Below are positions 52,381 through 60,000 of a stretch of DNA of 60,000 bases, one piece after another (positions within the stretch are counted from its first letter, which is position 1; each line of letters begins with the position of its first letter). The position numbers and the translations under genes are program-made. The notes under the pieces are model-generated. The model worked only from the letters and a program-made list of their open reading frames with translations. It ran no database searches and had not been told where the DNA came from. The DNA comes from Symbiodinium natans (taxonomy: Eukaryota > Sar > Dinophyceae > Suessiales > Symbiodiniaceae), in the NCBI GenBank assembly GCA_905221605.1, contig CAJNDS010000593.1:1-60000 (forward strand), in the 5' to 3' direction.

Positions 52381-52446
52381 AAGGAAGAAGAAGAAGAAGA
52401 AGAAGAAGAGGTAAGAAGAAGAAGAAGAAGAATAAGAAGAAGAAGA
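52381..52446. repeat. AAG repeat
   Basis: About 20 AAG units with one GGT interruption. Confidence 0.95.
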
Positions 52447-52489
52447 CATGCACACGCAGAAGAACAGGCTGAAAGTGCACGCGTCTCCA

Positions 52490-52590
52490 AGGCCTTCTAT
52501 GATGGGCTCCTTTGCCCCTTCAGCTTCCGCGACGGCTCTGACAGCGGCATTCATGCCCTTTTGCAGCCTTGAACAAATGAGTGAGGCCGC
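52490..52590 (-). CDS. Helical exon within the EF-hand gene
   Basis: The minus strand encodes LQKGMNAAVRAVAEAEGAK followed by EPIIEGLGD. The Ala/Glu-rich amphipathic pattern and the position between EF-hand exons suggest an exon of the same gene. Borders are uncertain: an AG|GCTGCA acceptor gives phase 2, but I could not prove the join. The nearby minus-strand stretch at 54955-55025 (VEPGSEEDATKVLAAMHEHL) is a similar candidate. Confidence 0.45.
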
Positions 52591-53289
52591 ATTCATGACT
52601 TCGAGACATAGCCGGACATAGCCTGCTATCGAGTACGTGCATGCGGCCGAGGATCTCCTGAAGACTCAAGGCGCCGGATGAGTCCTGGCAAAGGAGTCTT
52701 TGCATTCGCGTATGTGTTCTCATCTTGTCCTGTCTGCTCGGTCATGGAAACCATTGAACCTAGAAAAAGAATCTTTAAACCCTAAGCCCTAAACCCTGAA
52801 TCCTAAGCCCTCTTCGCGGTCGGGAGAACAGGTCCACACTGTCCAGGTGAGTCCGGTCTCTATTGCAGGGCCCTAGTCGGCCTTAAGCTTTCGAGAACTG
52901 ACTCGTTGACTACCATTTGCTTAAGAACCCTTACAAAGTAAAAATAATAATCCTATATTGTCCTTACAAGTAAGAATGTTGCTTTTTATGATTTCTCTTT
53001 TTTTTTTTTTTGGGGGGGGGGGGGGGTGGGCGGTTCTTAAGCAATTGGTAGTTGAGTTCGGTGCGCAAAAAAACCACACTGAAACTGACCCCAGAACCAA
53101 GCTTCGCGCCGTGCCTTGTCCAAGTAGTTCCTGGGTTAGGCGTCGGAGCTACAGTGTGCAATGTTGACATAGGGTTTAGGGTTGAGGCCTGCCTTCGACT
53201 GCCAAGTCTGAACATGAACTCTCCCTAAACCCTAAGCCCTAAACCCTGAACCCGAAACCCTAAACCCTAAACCCAATTTTAAAGCAGTC

Positions 53290-54381
53290 CAGGCACATGA
53301 TGGCCAAGAGCTCGGAAGCCGTCAGGCTGCAGCCCATCTCCTTCAAGCCCCGCTTCAACTCCTCGGCTCAGGTTCCAAGGAAGGCTCCTTAAAGGGTTTA
53401 GGGTTTAGGGTTTAGGGTTTAGGGTTTAGGGTTCTGGGCACCCGGATCAGAAGGACCCAAAAGGGGACCCGAACTTACAGGGAACTACTCGTATGAAGCT
53501 CCAAAAGCCTCCCCCACGGATGGGTGGGTCAATGGGTAAACAGTAAGCATACATCCCCCTTAATTATGCTAACAGTCCCTAGTGGGGATGATAGTACCCC
53601 CTGTTATTATAATCCCTACTAAGGACTGTTAGCATAAGTGGGAACATCTCACAGTAAACATGCTGACTATTGTTGCAATTGGAGACCTTACGGCTCCAGT
53701 CCTCCACTCCCTGCTCAGCCTCCTAAACCCGAAACCCGTCATAGAGCCCTTCTGGTCCTAAAGCCTGCACTCGCTGCGTGTGAGTGTAAGAGCCGATGCC
53801 GTACTGTACAGCGGACCCAAACCCTAAACCCTAAACCCTAACAAATTGTAGAAATGCACCCTTCACGTCAGGTTTGTATGTTGTAGGTGAGTAGAGCTTG
53901 CAGTCATGTGTGTTTCCCTTGTTGCTTTGTCCCCAAGGCCCGAACACCATACAAGCAGCACTTGAGAGTCCCAGGGTTGAGCGTTGCTGCCATGGATTCA
54001 TTCATGCGAAACAGAAGCTCAACACCTGGGGAGCCTCCCACGGCTCTTCACTAATTTAGAGAACTATCCGTATTATACAAGGCCCTGCACAAGAAGAGGG
54101 CTGAGGATGTTTGGGACCCTCACGTCTCGGACATGACAGACGGGACGCTCGGGCAGGGGATGGTTTGTAAACATTTGTAAACTTGAATGGTTAATTTTAG
54201 GGTTCAGGGTTTATAAACTTGTGAGGCTCACTGACGTATTTGAGCCTTTTCGGACTTGACCATATGGTTTGAGGTCCCCCTTACCCCCCTTCACTTGTCT
54301 CTCCCTGGCCAGGGCTCTGCGCGAGACACCTTGCCGTCGCCACTCTTGTCCATCCTCCTGAACCAGTCCACCGTCCGAGTC
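53290..54381 (-). CDS. EF-hand exons with canonical loop
   Basis: Exon 54381-54318 encodes TVDWFRRMDKSGDGKVSRA, and exon 53361-53290 encodes ELKRGLKEMGCSLTASELLA then IMCL. The join through a GA donor at 54317-54316 creates the loop DKSGDGKVSRAE, a textbook calcium-binding loop with D1, S3, D5, K7, S9 and E12. The intron contains an AG-rich TIR-like stretch and several TTTAGGG units. The module resembles the EF-hand exons at 51.6-52.2 kb and 57.1-57.4 kb, so tandem module duplication is likely. Confidence 0.75.
53550..53645. mobile_element. Foldback element, TTATGCTAACAGTCC ends
   Basis: Perfect 16-bp inverted repeats TTATGCTAACAGTCCC... and ...GGGACTGTTAGCATAA-type arms around CCCCTGTTATTATAATCCC. 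Flanked by CCCCCTTAA and GTGGGAACATC, which extend the symmetry weakly. Confidence 0.7.
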
Positions 54382-54802
54382 CTGGCACTTTCGCGCGTTG
54401 ATTCCAGCAACTGGCCCTGGCCCTAAGCTCCTGAAGACCTCAAGCTGCATTCTTAGGGCAGCTACATGCCACACTTCAGAATCCTTTGAAGGAGGTAAGG
54501 GACCATACTCAGGGCCCATGGAATAGGCACATATAAGGACTCGTGCCCTATTGTTTGGGGGCCTGTAGAGAGAATGCTTTGCACAAGTCACTAGGGTTTG
54601 GGGTTCAGGGGAGACCTCCCAGAAGTGCTGAGTTTGTCTGCAACCGGTATTCTGAGCCCTGGACATCCCATTTTTGGGTTTAGGGCTGCTGAACAAGGGT
54701 GCCAACACTCCTCGCAAAAAAAAAAATCAGGACCTCCGAAGTGTTGCAGCGGGGCGTTTATCAAATTAGAACTAGGTATTCTGGCTAGTTATCTATATAT
54801 GT

Positions 54803-54803
54803 G

Positions 54804-54870
<67 letters not shown>

Positions 54871-54884
54871 ATATATATATATGC
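54803..54884. repeat. TATATG hexanucleotide repeat
   Basis: About ten TATATG units followed by an AT run. Confidence 0.95.
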
Positions 54885-55325
54885 ATAAACATGTTTCTGC
54901 AGGCTCCTGTATTACAGCTCTCAAAGCTTCAATCTCCAGAGCCAAGCGTCTTGGAGGTCGACAGATGCTCGTGCATGGCTGCCAGGACCTTCGTGGCATC
55001 TTCCTCGCTTCCGGGCTCCACCTTCGTGTGAATTCAGTAATTAAATTCTCAGGCAGATGTATGGGGTTACAAGTGGTGCGAAGTCGAAGCTGAGTCTAAA
55101 AAAGCAAAAAGGCTGAGGGACAAGGGTCTGGGGTGTATGCTTTCCTGCGCAAGGTGCCATCGGGCTTCTCGCCATCATGATCGTGAGACAGCAGAGAATT
55201 GGCGTGTAGCAGGACACAGTACCCCAATAGCTCCGAAAAGCACGAATTGCACATGCTCTACGGGTCTCATCAGCACAAACACTGGGTGCGGCAGTAACAG
55301 CTGCGAAGCCCTACACGGACATGCC

Positions 55326-55367
55326 TCACCCCAAAAAGGTCAAAGGTTGCCTACTCTACTACTAAGG
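55326..55367. mobile_element. MITE family A remnant
   Basis: Only the right end of family A is present: CCCCAAAAAGGTCAAAGGTT followed by GCCTACTCTACTACTAAG. The left half is missing. Confidence 0.7.
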
Positions 55368-55654
55368 TATACTATATACTATCGTATGTTGTGGAGGGGG
55401 AGGGGTCCATATGAGCGGCGGTTAATACTACTTGTTAAGCTGAAGGACATGGATGTTGGGGCTATCGTTTTCTGCGTGTACCATGTCGTTCTGCAGATCA
55501 AAAGCCACCAAACCATAAAACAAAAACTGATGTCCGGCCGTTACTAAAGCTAATCAATGCTAATTTTGCCGGTCGCTCATATGGGGCCCGTTCTTTTCAG
55601 CCATCCAGGAAAATACCACCATGTGGAGAAGCGGGCATCGGCTTTGCTCAAGGT

Positions 55655-55760
55655 GGGCTTAGTTCGTCCAAGGCGCCGGGGCGCGTTCCTTCTGCGGCTT
55701 CTGCTCGGGCAGGGCGAATAACTCCGCCGGATTCTGAAGCGCCTTCACGAACTCCTCTGG
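55655..55760 (-). CDS. Possible C-terminal exon of the 55-59 kb EF-hand gene
   Basis: The minus strand encodes EEFVKALQNPAELFALPEQ, then KPQKERAPAPWTN and a TAA stop. If it is a true stop, the 59-55.6 kb exons form a gene separate from the 55-47 kb exons. If the exon ends earlier at a GC donor, all EF-hand modules may be one large gene. A further helical exon candidate of this gene is at about 56545-56615 (NEGLMHDLVDSIETSLK). Confidence 0.45.
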
Positions 55761-56196
55761 GCAACCCTTTGAGGCTGTGTTTAGGGGGAATGGGGTTCGG
55801 GAACCAGGACATCTGCCAGGAGCGCACCAGTTTTGGGCAACCGACGGCAAAAAAAACTGCTGGCAGATGTGCAAGTTGCCGGGTCAACAAGCGGTGCGAG
55901 AACAACAAGCTGCGCATTCCGACAACACCAGTCCTTGCGGTCGATGAGTCCGCTCGAATTCTTGTCCTCATGGGTCTCTTCATTTACACCCTAACTTCTA
56001 CTACCCTGTCTGACCCTGATAGTGACGATGATATATATATATATACACACATCGTACATACGTTAGTAAGGAAGAGTAAATTATTTTACTTCGAACATCC
56101 TCACCTTGCTCCTCGTTAAAAAGAAAGAGCGCAAATGAGATGTTCAAGCAAAGGCACATTGATTCAAATACGCTTTCTTAGTTTTTGCTTGCAATT

Positions 56197-56346
56197 GGGG
56201 TTGGGCACTCCAGGGAGTCTCTGGGGCTGGGCACTCCAGAAGTCTCTGGGGTTGGGCACTCCAGGGAGGCTCTGGGGTTGGGCAATTCAGGGAGTCTCTG
56301 GGGTTGGGCACTCCAGGGAGTCTCTGGGGTTGGGCGTTCCAGGGTC
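56197..56346. repeat. 27-bp tandem repeat
   Basis: About five and a half copies of GGGCACTCCAGGGAGTCTCT then GGGGTTG, with small changes (AATTCAGG, GTTCCAGG). The unit is a multiple of three, so a Gly/Leu/Trp-rich frame stays open, but nothing else suggests coding. Confidence 0.9.
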
Positions 56347-57101
56347 TCCAGCAGGGTCTGGTCTCTCTAGGAGTAGACCGCGCGAGGAGAAGAGTTCCGG
56401 GCGAGGAGAAGAGTTGAGTTTCACACCGAAGGTGGGGAATTAACAAAAAGAATATTTTTTTTATACATATATATATATACATACATACATACACATACAA
56501 GTACCTCATAGTTCCAATATTGTAGCCCCAAGATAGCCCTCCAGCCCACCACAAGATCTTCAGCGAAGTCTCAATCGAGTCCACGAGGTCGTGCATGAGG
56601 CCCTCGTTCTGCACCTTAGCTGCTCAGTTGGGGCTATTTAGGGTTTAGGGCTTAGGGTTTAGGGGTAGGGTTAGGCGATCCCCCTAGGTGAAGGGGGGGT
56701 TTCGGGTAGACGATTTCCAACATGGGCACCCTCCATGCACCCCACGCAACGCTCCCCCTCCAAGATCAGGAACTTTGAGCCTCACAGCCCTATCTTAGAC
56801 AAACAACAACCATTAGACCTCATGCCACAACCCTTACAAGACCCCATGCATAAACACCATACAAGCCCCTGTAACATACCCCCCCACATAGACCTCTATG
56901 AACTCGTTACTCTTTAACGCAACCCCATCTGCAAATCCCAAACCCATACCCCTTACCCGCACGTCACCTGTGAAAGAAGAGAATACAAGGAAGGATTGTA
57001 CTATCCCCTTAAATCCCCTTAACTTGTTTTGAGGGTATGGTCAAGGGGTATGTTGAAAATTCCTTAGAGTCCGGGACCTCCTTCTATCAGATCCGGGGCA
57101 C

Positions 57102-57365
57102 CAGTATCCCCAGCTTCAGGAGGCCCTTCGCCAGCTCGGCGGCATCCAGCGCCCCACCTTGGCCAGGGTTTAGGGTTTAGGGTTTAGGGCTTAGGGCTTG
57201 GGGCTGAGGGACGTCTTGCTTCCCGGGTCTCCCCTCAACCCTCAACCCTAAACCCTCAGGCCTGAACTCCTAAGTGCTTCAAAGCGAAGGAGCTGTTGTC
57301 CCGGTCGATTGCCTGGAAGAAGCTGCGGCTGTCAGTGACGCGATTGCCGAAGATCATCTGTGTGC
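57102..57365 (-). CDS. EF-hand module, paralogous to the 52-kb pair
   Basis: Exon 57365-57294 encodes TQMIFGNRVTDSRSFFQAID then RDN. Exon 57157-57102 encodes GALDAAELAKGLLKLGIL. Joined through a GC donor, they form the calcium loop DRDNSGALDAAE. Compare the 52-kb module: NTQLIMGVRVTDARSFFKAM followed by DKDESASLDKSE and VARGLKRLG. The shared RVTD-x-RSFF core and the intron at the same place in the loop show that these are duplicated modules. Confidence 0.75.
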
Positions 57366-57684
57366 CTTTCGGGGGGTGGAACTGCGGGTTTCCCAACATA
57401 GGGTTTAGGGTTTAGGGTTTAGGGTTTAGGGTCTAGTACCCTTTGGGTTAGTCTATTCAGGCACTTTAGGGGTAGCATCTACTTTGGGAAACTCCCGAAG
57501 TGGAGTTGGGGGCTGATTCGCTGGCCTGAGCTCTGACGGATTTTTTTGCAGCTGGCTCAAGCAACTGCATTCATGGTTCGTCTGTTTGCACTCCTTCGGA
57601 AGCGTCGAAACCCCGCTCGTTCTACAACCCTCAAGTCACCGGAACTGGGAACTCCACGAAAAAACATACCAGGCGCGTCAAAAA

Positions 57685-57831
57685 AGTCACACACACACAC
57701 ACTCTTTCTCTCTCTCTCTCTCTCTCTGTGTCTGTCTCCCTCCTTTACCCTGATCCCCGAGACCCAGAAAGCCACGAAGAAATCGAAAACCCGTTGATTG
57801 AGGCCAGCAAAGACAGTCACACACACACACA

Positions 57832-57869
<38 letters not shown>

Positions 57870-58086
57870 CTGTCTCCCTCCTTTACCCTGATCCCCGAGA
57901 CCCAGAAAGCCACGAAGAAATCGAAAACCCGTTGATTGAGGCCAGCAAAGACAGTCACACACACACACACACTCTTTCTCTCTCTCTCTCTCTCTCTCTG
58001 TGTCTGTCTCCCTCCTTTACCCTGATCCCCGAGACCCAGAAAGCCACGAAGAAATCGAAAACCCGTTGATTGAGGCCAGCAAAGAC
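57685..58086. repeat. Three tandem copies of a ~137-bp unit with CA and CT microsatellites
   Basis: Each unit has a CA run, a CT run, then TGTGTCTGTCTCCCTCC and GACCCAGAAAGCCACGAAGA and ends GAGGCCAGCAAAGACA. The copies differ mainly in CA and CT run length. Antisense open frames (Arg/Glu repeats) are by-products. Confidence 0.95.
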
Positions 58087-58154
58087 AAAGGACTTCTCCT
58101 AACATCCTAAACCCTAAGCCCTAAACCCCTGCCTGAACGAAGCGAGTGGTTCAC

Positions 58155-58541
58155 CTCCAACAACAGCTCGTACTCAATGAAATGAGCGGGATCGATAAGC
58201 ACTTCCTGGGGGGTGTGGGCTCGGGATTTGGGGTTTAATTAGGGTCTGGGGTTTAGGGTCTAGGGCCCCTTTGGCTCTCACACCTTCGTGAAGGCCGAGT
58301 ACGAACTATGTGGAGACACACTGGGACAACGATGCAGTTTGCACATCGCACTTGCGATCGGGAGACTCGGGAAAAGGTACCTATAGATGCCTTTTTATGT
58401 CACGGTAGTCTCGACTCTGAGTACCACCTGAATGTCCCTTGTCATCTCGCTCTCGCAGGCTGTCCTTGCCATACTTCTCCCGGACTGCTTCTTTGATTCC
58501 GCGGTCCATTTCTTTCAGGTTGATTGTGCCGCCGGAGTCTC
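58155..58541 (-). CDS. EF-hand-like exons upstream of the 57-kb module
   Basis: Exon 58541-58465 encodes DSGGTINLKEMDRGIKEA then VREKYGK, which looks like the C-terminal part of a calcium loop with its exiting helix. Exon 58205-58155 encodes EVLIDPAHFIEYELLLE, 17 codons, phase 0. Donors are GA and GT, acceptors AG|G. A further likely exon of the gene is at about 59075-59150 (GVNIDPASFKALVGHFAEV then GQDEFL). The whole set runs in the same direction as the 57-kb EF-hand module. Confidence 0.6.
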
Positions 58542-58555
58542 CTCGAAGCCACATC

Positions 58556-59547
58556 CCTAAACCCTAAACCCTAAACCCCAAACCCCAAACCCTAAACCCT
58601 AAACCCTAAACCCTAAACATGTAGATGTGCGTTTGGCTTTCTGGGTTGTGGGGTTGGGGTTCAGGGGTGTGCGGAGCCGACTTTTTGCTACGACAAAAAC
58701 CTCAACTCGACCTGCAAAACGGAGTTCCGGCAGTCCCTACAAAAGGGGCCTTAATAGTTAGAACAGGGTTTTGGGGGTGATTATGTTGCAGTATAGTTCT
58801 ATAGGGACCACAAGGAGGGAACACTCTAAGAGATTTTATTCCGACCAATCAAAACCCTAAACCCTAAACCCTAAACCCTAAACCCTAAACCCTATAAACC
58901 CTAAACCCCTAAATCAAGTAAGAACGCGGGGCGGGCCCCGGTCTGTTCCAGAGCAGCCAAGCGTCGGTCCAAATGTCCTTAGGAGATCGAAGCCTTTTCG
59001 CATCCAGGAAGTCGAACCCCCAAACCCTAAACCCTAAACCCTAAACCCTAAACCCTAAACCCTAAACTCCAAACTCCCCTAAGACCGCAAGGAACTCGTC
59101 TTGCCCCACTTCAGCAAAGTGGCCGACTAGCGCCTTGAAGGAGGCAGGGTCGATGTTTACCCCAATCCTCGGGTCATGCAGGACGAACCAGGGTTTAGGG
59201 TTTAGGGTTTAGGGTTTAGGGTTTAGGGTTTAGGGTTTAGGGTTTAGGGTTTAGGGTTTCACGGAATCCCGAACTCAGGGTGCGCCCCTCAGTTGCTGAG
59301 TTCATAAGCCCCCAAAACAGTGCACACTTTCAGTGCCTATAGGGGATTATTCACTCAGCTGCTAAGACCGAAAGACTCCACAAGGCTTCAGGGTTTAGGG
59401 GCAGGGAAGCCTCAAAGCCTCAAACCTCTTTCGCTTCATGGCGGGCCCCTAAACCCTAAACCCTAAACCCTAAACCCTAAACCCTAAACCCTAAAACCTA
59501 AACCCTAAACCCTAAACCCTAAACCCTAAACCCTAAACCCTAAACCC
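58556..59547. repeat. Cluster of five telomere-like arrays
   Basis: CCCTAAA at 58556-58618, 58854-58915, 59022-59066 and 59451-59547; TTTAGGG at 59190-59260. Confidence 0.92.
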
Positions 59548-59639
59548 AGCCTTGCTTTTTAGCTGGGGTGCTCCTCCAGGCCCTTTCGAAGCTCACCTGG
59601 CACTCTGCCATGGAAGGCGAACTCGCAGACTCCATGGGG

Positions 59640-59761
59640 GCTACTTGGGATGTTCCCCCTTGTACTAACAGTCCTGAATAGGGATTATAAGAAACCCCCC
59701 CCCCATTTCTAAGCCTCATTTAGGACTCTTAGTTTCAGGGGGAGCATCCCAAGGGGCTACG
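59640..59761. mobile_element. Foldback element relative
   Basis: Arms GCTACTTGGGATGTTCCCCC and GGGGGAGCATCCCAAGGGGC then TAC, with inner TAACAGTCC and GGACTCTTAGTT. Same family as the elements at 38.5 and 53.6 kb. Confidence 0.65.
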
Positions 59762-60000
59762 CTTATAGGACCCCAGGAACACGATCTCTGGGTAAATCAG
59801 GCTGCCACTGCATCTCGGCCAAACTCCCCAGGCTATGTCGATCTGCATCTGCGGCTATTCTCTCAGAAGTCCCAACACCCTGCTTGAAAAATGCCTGGCA
59901 CCACCCGACTCTTGTTCAATGTCTGTGTCGCTTCAAAAGCCCTTGGATCAGAGTCGCTTCGAGTGATCGTGCCATCTCCACCTCGGTTTCAGGCTTCGGT

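Noticed and set aside
57557-58105. Minus-strand open frame of 182 codons with Arg/Glu repeats
   Set aside because: It is the read-through of tandem CT/CA microsatellite units; the repeated peptide follows from the DNA repeat.

Overview
The window reads as nuclear DNA of a dinoflagellate. No long open frame is a real gene here. The coding sequence is split into exons of about 19-154 nt, and every exon I could support with confidence lies on the minus strand, the one-directional layout typical of dinoflagellates. Splicing also fits: acceptors are AG|G, and donors are GC or GA more often than GT. The non-coding DNA is full of short interstitial arrays of TTTAGGG (the plant/dinoflagellate-type telomere unit) in both orientations, plus small inverted-repeat transposons (MITEs) and minisatellites.

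Layout, right to left in the direction of transcription. About 59.2-46.9 kb: one or two genes encoding EF-hand calcium-binding modules, followed by acidic Pro/Glu/Ala-rich segments and a Cys-containing C-terminus that stops at 46897. 46484-30235: a complete GH30 glucosylceramidase-like gene that I could assemble into 26 exons and 449 codons with no frame break. It carries both catalytic glutamates, and 17 of its 25 introns have non-GT donors. About 29.65-26.3 kb: exons of a polytopic membrane protein with two DD-x5-P-x-L half-repeats, resembling cadmium-resistance-type transporters. About 26-15 kb: few convincing exons, mostly AT-rich stretches, MITEs and divergent repeats. About 14.6-1.3 kb: scattered minus-strand exons rich in charged residues, probably one or more long coiled-coil or disordered proteins.

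The most striking features are mechanistic. (1) A MITE copy at 51950-52058 plus one 4-bp target-site copy is exactly an intron between two EF-hand exons: an introner. (2) That copy, and a second MITE at 27517-27755, carry telomere-like repeats inside them, so telomeric sequence was added after the transposon inserted. (3) Telomere-like arrays sit in introns, and in at least one case the TTTAG|G of the array is the splice acceptor itself. (4) Intron 9 of the GH30 gene holds a 2.6-kb, 53-bp-unit minisatellite bracketed by a 26-bp direct repeat.

Limits: exon borders come from reading frame, the AG|G rule and family conservation, not transcripts. Protein family names come from recognised motifs, without database searches.
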